A model generated the notes under the pieces. That model was given only the letters and a program-made list of their open reading frames with translations. It did no database searches and was not told the origin of the DNA. A stretch of DNA of 7,761 nt, taken from Nitrososphaerota archaeon. GTDB taxonomy: Archaea; Thermoproteota; Nitrososphaeria; Nitrososphaerales; Gagatemarchaeaceae. Location: the NCBI GenBank assembly GCA_005877225.1, contig VBPK01000085.1, positions 1-7,761 of the forward strand, written 5' to 3'. A program made the translations under genes and the position numbers. Shown here piece after piece: positions 1 to 5,820 of the stretch; within the stretch, counting starts at the first letter, position 1; each line of letters opens with the position of its first letter.

Positions 1-816
1 GATCATGTCCAACCTGTACTGTCTGCTTCCGTGCATGTCTGATGGAGGGTCCGCTTCTTCGTTCGCCCTTTCCGCTGCCTCGGCTATGTTACCCTCGTCG
101 AGTGTTTTCCCCTTGAGATGCCTTTCCGCGCTCTTGGCCCTTATCGGAGCTGACGCGACGGCACCTAACGATACTCTGACATCCCTGCAGACCTTCTTCG
201 GTCCGACCGTCACCACGGCTCCTACACCAACTATCGCGAAGTCACCCTCCCGACGGCTGTGTTTGATGTACGCCGATCCAGACTTCGGAGGAGTGTGTGG
301 AATCTGAATCTCTGTAAGGATTTCATCTTTTGCGATTGAGGTTGTGAAGGTATCGACGAAGAATTTCGATTGCGGTATCACTCTCTTCCCCTTCACCCCG
401 CGAACGACGAATTCTGGCTCGAGCGCTGTCAGGGCGGTCGGTAGATCAGCGGCGGGATCCGCGTGGCAACAGCTTCCACCAATCGTACCCCTGTTACGAA
501 TCTGTTGGTCGCCTATCTTGCTAGCCGCGTCCGAGAGAATCGGGAACTTCTTGTTGATAATCTTGCTGCGCTCGAGCGTGTCATGGGTCGTCAGCGCTCC
601 TACCTCTAGGTGGCCCTTGCCCTCCCGGATGTATGAGAGAAGATCGCCTGTCTTCGTGATATCGATAAGCGCCGCAGGAGCCGCCAGTCTGAGCTTCATC
701 AGAGCGATAAGGCTCTGCCCGCCCGCCAGGACCTTGGCGTCCTCGTTCTCACGAAGTAGCTGAATTGCTTCCTTCAGCGACGCCGGAGCGAAATAGGCAA
801 ATTTCTTTGGCGTCAT
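1..816 (-). CDS. CoxM-like FAD-binding subunit of a molybdenum hydroxylase (aerobic CO dehydrogenase / xanthine dehydrogenase family), C-terminus cut by window edge
   Basis: The minus strand is open for 272 codons from ATG at 816 to the left edge, starting MTPKKFAYFAPASLKEAIQL. The FAD-binding signatures of the CoxM/CutM medium subunit are visible: AGGQSL at residues 31-36 and NRGTIGGS followed by CCHADPAADLP at about 108-124. The C-terminal part carries SRREGDFAIVGVGA and a final YRLDM, where family members are about 15-20 residues from their end, so little is missing. In the known complexes this subunit passes electrons from the Mo/FeS subunits to a quinone or other acceptor through FAD. 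An in-frame stop (TGA) lies 12 codons upstream of ATG 816 and no other good start lies between. Partner large (Mo) and small (2Fe-2S) subunits are not in the window and would be expected to the left. The family covers CO, xanthine, nicotinate, aldehyde and 4-hydroxybenzoyl-CoA substrates, so the name CO dehydrogenase should not be taken literally. Confidence 0.93.
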   Translation of the reverse strand, partial: MTPKKFAYFAPASLKEAIQLLRENEDAKVLAGGQSLIALMKLRLAAPAALIDITKTGDLLSYIREGKGHLEVGALTTHDTLERSKIINKKFPILSDAASKIGDQQIRNRGTIGGSCCHADPAADLPTALTALEPEFVVRGVKGKRVIPQSKFFVDTFTTSIAKDEILTEIQIPHTPPKSGSAYIKHSRREGDFAIVGVGAVVTVGPKKVCRDVRVSLGAVASAPIRAKSAERHLKGKTLDEGNIAEAAERANEEADPPSDMHGSRQYRLDMI

Positions 817-846
817 CGAGGAGCCAGTCTCCGAATTTTCGAAGAC

Positions 847-853
847 AATATTT
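847..853 (-). promoter_or_regulatory. Probable TATA-like element for the CoxM-like gene
   Basis: On the minus strand the A/T-rich run AAATATT lies about 34 bases before the ATG at 816 (centre to start), and no Shine-Dalgarno sequence is seen next to the ATG. This fits an archaeal promoter with a very short leader. It lies in the 138-base divergent region shared with the FAH gene. Recognised by pattern only. Confidence 0.35.
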
Positions 854-922
854 CAAGGTTTTGTTCGTCCGTTTCTTTCCAGAGCGTGGCAAGAGGGCGT
901 TGGAAAGCTCTTCGCTACAATG

Positions 923-928
923 TTTTAA
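923..928 (+). promoter_or_regulatory. Probable TATA-like element for the FAH-family gene
   Basis: TTTTAA lies about 29 bases upstream of ATG 955, the spacing expected for a leaderless archaeal transcript starting at or near that ATG. The next bases, AAGGGGAAGG (927-936), could instead act as a Shine-Dalgarno sequence for ATG 937, but the spacing (about 4 bases) is short. The two readings imply different starts. Confidence 0.35.
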
Positions 929-954
929 GGGGAAGGATGGCCAGATCGTCGATA

Positions 955-1956
955 ATGCGTCTCGTCACTTTTGAGGAACCGCACGACCACAGCGAAAGGC
1001 TGGGTATCCTGGTCAGCCCCGATGGAGAATCACTCATCATCGATGCAAATTACGCACACAATCGAATGCTGAAGGGAGGGAAGGGAAGGAGTGCTCGGAA
1101 GCTTGCGGACTCTATGGTACCGGCAGACATGCTGGGACTCCTGCGTTCTGGCCGGAAATCGTTCGACGCCTTGCGCGAAGTCGAGCGATTCGCACTTCGG
1201 CTGGGTTTGTCCGGGCTCTCAGGCCCTAAGAAGGAGAGGGCGATCGTTAGGCTCCCCGAAGTGAAAGTCATGGCGCCAGTACCCAGACCGGGCAAGATCA
1301 TACATACGGCGGGGAACTTCAGGGAGCATGCGAAGGAGGGGACGGAGTCTGGCTGGGAGTTCCCGATACCAAAGTGGATCTCATTTCTCAAGAGTCCTTC
1401 AGCAATAATCGGCAACGAAGGCAAGATAGTCCGCCCTAGATACACAAAAGAGCTTGACTACGAGATCGAATTGGCCATAATCATCGGCAAGAAGTCCAAG
1501 CACTTGACCAAAGAGGGCGCGTGGAAGGCGATCGCTGGCTTCACCGTCTTTAACGACATAACCGCACGCGACATCCAGAGAGAGGAGATGAAATCCGGCC
1601 TTCTCAATTTCGGAAAGAACATGGATACCTTTGCGCCCTTTGGGCCTTGCATGGTACCGAGGGAGGACATCGAGGACGTCCACAACCTCAAGATAGAATG
1701 CAGAGTCAACGGCGAACCACGACAGGTGAGCAACACGAGCCATCTTTCTGTGACCGTCCCGGAGATCGTTCAACACTACTCATGGGTGACGCTTTACCCC
1801 GGCGACATCATCACCACGGGAACCGTGTCGGGCGTCGCCGCCTTCAGGAAAGAGCCCGAAAAATACTACCTAAAACCCGGCGATGTCCTCGAATCAGAGA
1901 TTGAGAAGATTGGCGTCCTCAGAAACTACGTTGTAGAGGATGAGGAGGTTTACTGA
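955..1956 (+). CDS. Fumarylacetoacetate hydrolase (FAH) family protein
   Basis: This is a 333-residue protein starting MRLVTFEEPHDHSERLGI. FAH-superfamily enzymes are Mg2+/Mn2+-dependent and cleave or isomerise 2,4-dioxo acids (fumarylpyruvate, acylpyruvates, 2-hydroxyhepta-2,4-dienedioate) in aromatic and amino-acid breakdown. A small N-terminal domain (about 1-100) precedes the catalytic fold. Seen in the fold are NFREH with a candidate catalytic His at 125; DYEIEL (E170, E172) and FND (D201), the usual acidic metal ligands; GKNMDTFAPFGP with K221; and TTGTVSGV at about 287-294. The reading frame is open upstream to GTG 886, with another ATG at 937. I prefer ATG 955 because MRLVTF is the family's usual beginning and a TATA-like element fits it. 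It is divergent from the CoxM-like gene and is followed by the SDR on the same strand. The family is certain; the substrate is unknown. Confidence 0.93.
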   Translation: MRLVTFEEPHDHSERLGILVSPDGESLIIDANYAHNRMLKGGKGRSARKLADSMVPADMLGLLRSGRKSFDALREVERFALRLGLSGLSGPKKERAIVRLPEVKVMAPVPRPGKIIHTAGNFREHAKEGTESGWEFPIPKWISFLKSPSAIIGNEGKIVRPRYTKELDYEIELAIIIGKKSKHLTKEGAWKAIAGFTVFNDITARDIQREEMKSGLLNFGKNMDTFAPFGPCMVPREDIEDVHNLKIECRVNGEPRQVSNTSHLSVTVPEIVQHYSWVTLYPGDIITTGTVSGVAAFRKEPEKYYLKPGDVLESEIEKIGVLRNYVVEDEEVY

Positions 1957-2005
1957 TCAACTCCACACTCGACCCTCTCCTGAAATGCGACACACTTGCG
2001 CATAG

Positions 2006-2013
2006 ATTAAAAA
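2006..2013 (+). promoter_or_regulatory. Probable TATA box upstream of the leader ORF and SDR gene
   Basis: ATTAAAAA lies about 26 bases before the ATG at 2036, the classic archaeal TATA-to-start distance. This places the transcription start at or next to the ATG of the 15-codon leader frame and 40-45 bases before the SDR start. It implies that the SDR has its own promoter despite following the FAH gene. Confidence 0.5.
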
Positions 2014-2035
2014 CTCCTTGCGCCCGTGCAGACCC

Positions 2036-2083
2036 ATGAAGGAATGTTACGGACTCAAATCACTTGAGGCTCTGACAAGATGA
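2036..2083 (+). CDS. Possible 15-residue leader peptide (upstream ORF) overlapping the SDR start
   Basis: ATG 2036 opens a 15-codon frame, MKECYGLKSLEALTR, whose stop TGA (2081-2083) overlaps the ATG of the SDR (2080-2082) as ATGA. A TATA-like element 26 bases upstream would make this ATG the first or nearly first codon of a leaderless mRNA. A weak Shine-Dalgarno-like GAGG (2066-2069) inside the frame lies about 10 bases before the SDR start. The arrangement fits translational coupling or termination-reinitiation, but a frame this short can occur by chance. No family is recognised. Confidence 0.35.
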   Translation: MKECYGLKSLEALTR

Positions 2084-2925
2084 GCTGGGGGACTCCACCA
2101 GGGGCCGTTAAAGTCGAGGGAGAGATTGACTGGACTCCCAGACGAGTTCCTTCGGGAAGGAGGCTCGACGGTCAGTACGCGATGGTGACCGGCTCCTCGA
2201 GGGGGTTTGGAAGCGTGATAGCGCGTGCGTTGGCCCAGGAGGGAGCTAACGTGGCCGTGCACTATCTGAAGTCGGCGGAGAGTGCGGCGGAGATTGTTAA
2301 GGAGGTAAAGAAGGCAGGGGTTGACTCCTTCGCACTCCAGGCGGACCTTAGCGATCTGCAGCAGGTCAAGATCCTTGCGGAGAAGGTCTGGAAGAAGTGG
2401 GGTCGGTGCGACGTTCTTGTAAATAACGCTGGCGAGACCGCAGCCACGCAGATGTCTTGGAGAGAGCTCTCGCCCGAAGTGGTGGACGGGACACTTTCAC
2501 TCGATGTCAAGGGAACACTCTACTGCACACACGAATTTGGAAAGAGGATGCTGGACGAGCAGCGGAGCGGTACGATTGTTAACGTGGCCTCAAACGTCAT
2601 CGTCACGGGGAGTCCCCGATCCCCGATATACGCGGCGGCCAAGTACGGTGTCATCGGGATAACGAAGTCGTACGCTCTTGCGCTCGCTCCCTTCGTCAGA
2701 GTAAACGCAATCGCACCCGGCTACATGGACACGCCTTCCCTGAGGGCTAGGAAGGACTGGACTGAGGGAAGGAAGAAATGGATCATTGATCACACGCCCG
2801 TTAGGTCAATAGGCAAGCCAGAGAACATAGCGCACATAGTCGTCTTCCTGGCCTCTCAAGACTCATTCCATATGACCGGGAATACACTGATATGTGACGG
2901 CGGATTCAGCATGCCAGCCGCCTGA
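2080..2925 (+). CDS. Short-chain dehydrogenase/reductase (classical SDR, FabG-like)
   Basis: This 281-residue NAD(P)-dependent oxidoreductase has a Rossmann fold. The sequence shows the glycine-rich cofactor motif TGSSRGFG (37-44), NNAG (115-118), the catalytic triad Ser171, Tyr184 and Lys188 (YAAAK), and APGYMDT (212-218) after the active site. The C-terminus ends with the usual TGNTLICDGGF. Classical SDRs oxidise alcohols or reduce ketones, including 3-oxoacyl thioesters and alicyclic diols; the substrate cannot be read here. The first 30 or so residues, before GQYAMVTG, are an extension compared with a typical FabG, which starts about 7-10 residues before the cofactor motif. Translation is probably from ATG 2080, in ATGA overlap with the 15-codon leader frame and 10 bases after a weak GAGG. 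A start further in would need a non-ATG codon or would remove the cofactor motif. Confidence 0.95.
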   Translation: MSWGTPPGAVKVEGEIDWTPRRVPSGRRLDGQYAMVTGSSRGFGSVIARALAQEGANVAVHYLKSAESAAEIVKEVKKAGVDSFALQADLSDLQQVKILAEKVWKKWGRCDVLVNNAGETAATQMSWRELSPEVVDGTLSLDVKGTLYCTHEFGKRMLDEQRSGTIVNVASNVIVTGSPRSPIYAAAKYGVIGITKSYALALAPFVRVNAIAPGYMDTPSLRARKDWTEGRKKWIIDHTPVRSIGKPENIAHIVVFLASQDSFHMTGNTLICDGGFSMPAA

Positions 2926-2955
2926 CCCTCGTTTCTCCGCTTTGTGAAGGTAGTT

Positions 2956-3671
2956 CTAGGCGATTGCGATTGGCCTTACGAGAGAGGCCTCTCCTCCCTT
3001 AATCTTAAGGGGAAGCACTACGACTACGGAAGAGAGTCGACGGTCCTTGGAGAGTTCTTCGAGATAGAGGCTCTTCATCAGGAAGATTCCGTTATCACTC
3101 AGCAAGACGTTATGAACCTCAAAGGGGGTAGGAACTCCCGCCGCTAGATTGTCGATGCCGACGAGACGAACCCTCCTCTTTGCGAGCCACCTAGCGGCTT
3201 CTGCACCGAGACCTGCAAACTTGTGGAGGTACGCATCAGAGTCGGTCGTGAAGAATTTTGAGTACCCCGTCCTCACCAAGACGCAGTCGCCATCACTTAT
3301 CTTTGTAGACTGGCTCCTCTCGGTCTCCTCCAGGTCCTTCGCGGTTATCTCGTAGCGCTCGGGTAGGGTCCGCAATCCCTTGTAAGACGCGACATCGAGG
3401 AGTACACTCCGCATTACCAGAGGAGCATGTGAATCGGAGTGTCGAAGTGGGTTCCGGCGTGCATCGAAGTTACCACCAGCCCTATGGAGTCCGCGAAGCC
3501 GGGCGCGACCGATTCGAATAGCCTCTTCGTATGTTCGTGATATCTGTACAGATAGTACTGGAACGGAGGGTCAGCTGGATGGACAGGCATTCCCTGCCAG
3601 TATGGCTGACCGAGGTCATAGACCTTGGCTCGCCGAATCATAGCCAAGAGGTCATCAACTACCCCCGACAA
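2956..3671 (-). pseudogene. Cyclase / kynurenine-formamidase family gene, split into two frames with an internal deletion
   Basis: The two adjoining minus-strand frames are halves of one cyclase-family metal hydrolase. The first (TTG 3671 to stop at 3414) has YDLGQPYWQGMP and the metal motif HAGTHFDTPIH (H71, H75, D77, H81), then ends LLW and stop. The second (ATG 3414 to stop at 2956, 152 residues) begins MRSVLLDVASYKG and continues with DGDCVLVRTG, VGIDNLA, FEVHNVLL and a normal tail, LPLKIKGGEASLVRP. In intact relatives, by recall, some 25-40 residues lie between the PxH and the VLLDV strand; here almost none do, and the halves are in different frames meeting at TAATG. The Glu that follows the last metal-binding His (H101) by about 12 residues is replaced by Met/Lys (M113-K114). 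I infer a decaying gene. Reinitiation at TAATG could still make two polypeptides. Relatives hydrolyse amides or lactones, such as formylkynurenine. ATG 3641 is an alternative start. Confidence 0.75.
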
Positions 3672-3735
3672 GGATTACCAATCAAGGTGCAGAAGCCCAC
3701 GATTTCAATCTTGGGATGAATTCCGAACAGGGCGC

Positions 3736-3774
3736 TCTTATGGAATGAGGCGTTCTTCGCAAGAAGCCATAAGA
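3736..3774. promoter_or_regulatory. Nested inverted repeats in the divergent promoter region before the HMGL-like gene
   Basis: An outer perfect 8-base inverted repeat, TCTTATGG (3736-3743) and CCATAAGA (3767-3774), encloses an inner perfect dyad TTCTT-CGC-AAGAA (3753-3765). Together they sit between the divergent cyclase remnant and the HMGL-like gene, just before the A/T-rich ATGTTTTT at 3776-3783 that may be the TATA-like element for start 3815. Candidate operator for a dimeric repressor, or a stem-loop in RNA. Confidence 0.4.
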
Positions 3775-3814
3775 AATGTTTTTGATTGACAAGAACGAAG
3801 CAATCCAGGTTTCA

Positions 3815-5062
3815 ATGCGAGAATCTCACTCCACAAGGGCTGGGACGCGACGTGAGAACTCTGAAAGCGGGAAATGGGTTGGGAGGGACCATTGGACCAG
3901 CCGCTTCAACTTCGATTCTGAAGTTGTTTCGGGATTCGAGTTCCAGAAGGAGGTAATCTTTCACGACGTTACCTTGAGAGACGGCGAGCAGACACCTGGC
4001 GTCGTGTTGCGCAGGGCTGAGAAAGTAGCGATCGCAAGGAAACTCGACGAAGTGGGTGTCCATCGAATCGAGGCCGGGATGCCGGTAGTCTCGCAAGACG
4101 ATTTTGCAGCCGTTAAAGAGATCGCGCATCTCGGACTGAAGGCGAAAGTCATAGCCTTCTCAAGGCTCGTCCGGGAGGACATAGAGGCTGCTCTGAAGTG
4201 CGACGTCGAGGGAATAATATGCGAAGGACCCGTTGGCGTCCCAAAGCTCAGGCAGTTCGATTGGACCCACGAACAGGTCATACAGAAAGCCATCGATTCG
4301 ATTGAGTTTGCGAAGGAGCATGGACTTTGGACGGCTTTCTTCGGAGTAGACGGTACCAGGGCAGACCCAAGCTTCTTGACGGGTGCGCTGAAGAAAATCT
4401 CTCAACAGGCTCATCCGGATTCTTTCGTGATAGTCGACACTTTCGGGTGCGCCTCGCCCGAAGCCTTCGGGAAACTCGTAAAGATAGTCAGGAGCACCGT
4501 CAAGGAACCCCTGGAGGTCCATACACACAACGACTTCGGCCTCGGCGTTGCCACCGCGATCGCGGGGCTGAAGAACGGCGCTTCCACCGTCCACACGTCC
4601 GTCAACGGAATAGGAGAGAGGGCAGGAAATGCTAGCTTCGAAGAGGTGGCGATGGCCCTCAAGTACCTTTACGGGCAGCCAGTCAGGTTCGATTTCTCGA
4701 AATTCAAGGAGTTATCAGAGCTAGTGCAGAGGCTGACGGCGTTTCCACTGCCACCCAACAAACCAATCGTGGGCGACAGGGTATTCACAAGGGAGGCTGG
4801 AATCTCTATTGCTGGATGGATGAAATACAATCTCGGCTCCGAAGCCTACCTTCCAGAAATCGTGGGGAATAGGCACGGCGTATTCTTAGGCAAGAAATCC
4901 GGTGTGCACTCGGTCCAATGGAAGCTGAAGGAACTCGGCTTGGAAGCAGATAAGGGTCAGCTCGATAAGATTCTTGCCGAGGTGAAGAAGAGGTCCGAAG
5001 AAAAAAAGTCGAATATTGATGACGCAGAGTTCAGGTCAATCGTGGGCTCTTTGGCAAGCTGA
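3815..5062 (+). CDS. HMGL-like / homocitrate-isopropylmalate synthase family protein (DRE-TIM metallolyase)
   Basis: A 415-residue protein counted from ATG 3815; the frame is open to ATG 3776, giving 428 (residue numbers below use 428). The TIM-barrel signature HDVTLRDGEQTPGV (63-76) supplies the catalytic Arg68 and metal ligand Asp69. EVHTHNDFG (247-255) gives the metal-binding His249 and His251, and NGIGERAGNASFEE (277-290) completes the active-site face. The region after about residue 325 (PNKPIVGDRVFTREAGI, then LGKKSGVHSVQWKL) is the short C-terminal subdomain seen in homocitrate/isopropylmalate synthase-like proteins. No LeuA-type regulatory domain follows, so leucine feedback is not expected. 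Family members condense acetyl-CoA with a 2-oxo acid or cleave HMG-CoA-like substrates. The N-terminal WVGRDHWTSRFNFDSEV, ahead of the barrel, resembles an archaeal subgroup of unclear substrate. I prefer ATG 3815 because the A/T-rich element at 3776-3783 fits it. It stands next to catabolic genes rather than leucine or lysine genes. Confidence 0.9.
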   Translation: MRESHSTRAGTRRENSESGKWVGRDHWTSRFNFDSEVVSGFEFQKEVIFHDVTLRDGEQTPGVVLRRAEKVAIARKLDEVGVHRIEAGMPVVSQDDFAAVKEIAHLGLKAKVIAFSRLVREDIEAALKCDVEGIICEGPVGVPKLRQFDWTHEQVIQKAIDSIEFAKEHGLWTAFFGVDGTRADPSFLTGALKKISQQAHPDSFVIVDTFGCASPEAFGKLVKIVRSTVKEPLEVHTHNDFGLGVATAIAGLKNGASTVHTSVNGIGERAGNASFEEVAMALKYLYGQPVRFDFSKFKELSELVQRLTAFPLPPNKPIVGDRVFTREAGISIAGWMKYNLGSEAYLPEIVGNRHGVFLGKKSGVHSVQWKLKELGLEADKGQLDKILAEVKKRSEEKKSNIDDAEFRSIVGSLAS

Positions 5063-5108
5063 CCTCCTTTGCAAGGCTCCCCCTAGTCAAGTTCGGGCTG
5101 GAATGCGT

Positions 5109-5168
5109 TGCCTGAATAACTCCGTGATGATCCTTGTCTGCTTCGAAACCAAGTTTCTTTAGCTGAAT
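5109..5168 (-). pseudogene. Possible inverted fragment resembling the C-terminus of the HMGL-like protein
   Basis: On the minus strand of the 188-base gap after the HMGL-like gene, a frame reads IQLKKLGFEADKDHHGVIQA. It resembles WKLKELGLEADKGQLDKILA in the preceding gene (about residues 382-401). Several codon differences are third-position synonymous (CTG/CTA, CTC/CTT, GGC/GGT, GAT/GAC), as expected if both descend from coding DNA. The match is short and could be chance. Nothing else recognisable lies in 5063-5208. Confidence 0.25.
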
Positions 5169-5213
5169 CAGGGGAGGGCACCTAGAAGGTTTTGATCTAA
5201 GTTGCGCGAACGT

Positions 5214-5219
5214 ATTTAT
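5214..5219 (+). promoter_or_regulatory. Probable TATA box for the membrane protein gene
   Basis: TTTATA within CGTATTTATAAC lies about 34 bases before ATG 5251, the same spacing as for the CoxM-like and pilin-like genes. No Shine-Dalgarno sequence precedes the ATG (CAGTCAAGCG), consistent with a leader of only a few bases. Confidence 0.5.
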
Positions 5220-5250
5220 AACAACTCTCAATCAATCGCCCAGTCAAGCG

Positions 5251-5661
5251 ATGGAACTCTCTAGAAACCGCAAGATCCTTGTGGTCGCGTTCGGTGTGAT
5301 GGCGGTAGTCGGCTTCCTTTTGACCCCTGCCGGATTGGAGACTCGTCCTCCCTCAACGCTTAGGTCCTACGCATTGATCCCTATTTTCTTGGCCACAGTA
5401 ATACTGGGCATCGCTTCCTTTGTCCTCATTTTCATGAGACCCCGAACCGCGGCGATTCTCGGGAGCATCGCGGCCATCTCGTATATCTTCTTGGTTCCAG
5501 GAGATCAAGCCGGGCTCTTCTTCTTGGGGGTGCCCGTACCTCCTCCAATAAGTCTGAGTGAACTTATAGTACTAATCCCCTCAGTGGCAGTTCTCCTCTG
5601 CGCTCCATTGGTCTATTCGGAATCCACGGTTCGCTCCCCGACCATAGTTGCAAATGCCTAG
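5251..5661 (+). CDS. Small integral membrane protein of unknown function, four predicted helices
   Basis: This 136-residue hydrophobic protein is not recognised as a member of a named family. Hydrophobic segments at about residues 8-25, 41-62, 67-82 and 102-122 are predicted membrane helices. A short proline-rich loop (VPVPPPISLSEL, about 94-105) precedes the last helix. The N-terminus is basic (MELSRNRK), suggesting that end stays in the cytoplasm. A clear TATA-like element sits upstream and the gene converges on the enoyl-CoA hydratase. The strong hydrophobic pattern and the promoter make it a likely real gene. After the stop (TAG 5659-5661) the same frame stays open for another 41 codons. 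Confidence 0.7.
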   Translation: MELSRNRKILVVAFGVMAVVGFLLTPAGLETRPPSTLRSYALIPIFLATVILGIASFVLIFMRPRTAAILGSIAAISYIFLVPGDQAGLFFLGVPVPPPISLSELIVLIPSVAVLLCAPLVYSESTVRSPTIVANA

Positions 5662-5682
5662 TCTGGGAACGTGAACCTCTCG

Positions 5683-5787
5683 ATGGTCGAGGACTTCATA
5701 GAGAGACTGGACGAGCAGATAGCGTCCATCGTCCCTGGAGACCCTAACGGCAGACTCCTTGACACTCCGCCTGGGGTCGCTCCCTAG
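5683..5787 (+). CDS. Doubtful 34-residue ORF in frame with and just after the membrane protein
   Basis: ATG 5683 (or GTG 5671) opens a frame that ends at TAG 5785-5787. It starts MVEDFIERLDEQIASIVPGD and is charged and amphipathic at first. It is in the same frame as the membrane protein, 21 bases after its stop, with no clear Shine-Dalgarno sequence. It could be a small co-transcribed peptide, a former C-terminal tail cut off by the stop, or chance. It is not recognised as any family. Confidence 0.2.
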   Translation: MVEDFIERLDEQIASIVPGDPNGRLLDTPPGVAP

Positions 5788-5820
5788 AACGGTTAGCGTC
5801 GCCCCCCTAGAACGGTTAGC
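5776..5820. repeat. Tandem 22/23-base duplication across the stop codon of the enoyl-CoA hydratase
   Basis: Two adjacent copies (5776-5797 and 5798-5820) share GTCGC, then CCTAGAACGGTTAGC; they differ by a T/C change and one extra C in the C run. The second copy contains the stop of the enoyl-CoA hydratase gene (TTA at 5816-5818 read in reverse) and its last codon. The first copy lies just downstream in its 3' region. Confidence 0.85.

Noticed and set aside
5..974. Plus-strand open frames over the first kilobase
   Set aside because: They are antisense to the CoxM-like gene, whose minus-strand translation carries clear family motifs along its whole length; their own sequences are low-complexity.
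1050..1776. Minus-strand open frames of 92-131 codons inside the FAH gene
   Set aside because: They overlap a well-supported gene and have no recognisable motifs; long antisense frames are common in GC-rich coding DNA.
3812..4662. Minus-strand frames of 83-144 codons within the HMGL-like gene
   Set aside because: They are shadows of a strongly conserved gene, with compositions typical of reverse-strand translation.
5063..5208. tRNA or other structured RNA in the gap after the HMGL-like gene
   Set aside because: I looked for a cloverleaf, a T-loop GTTCRANNC and a CCA-like end and found none.
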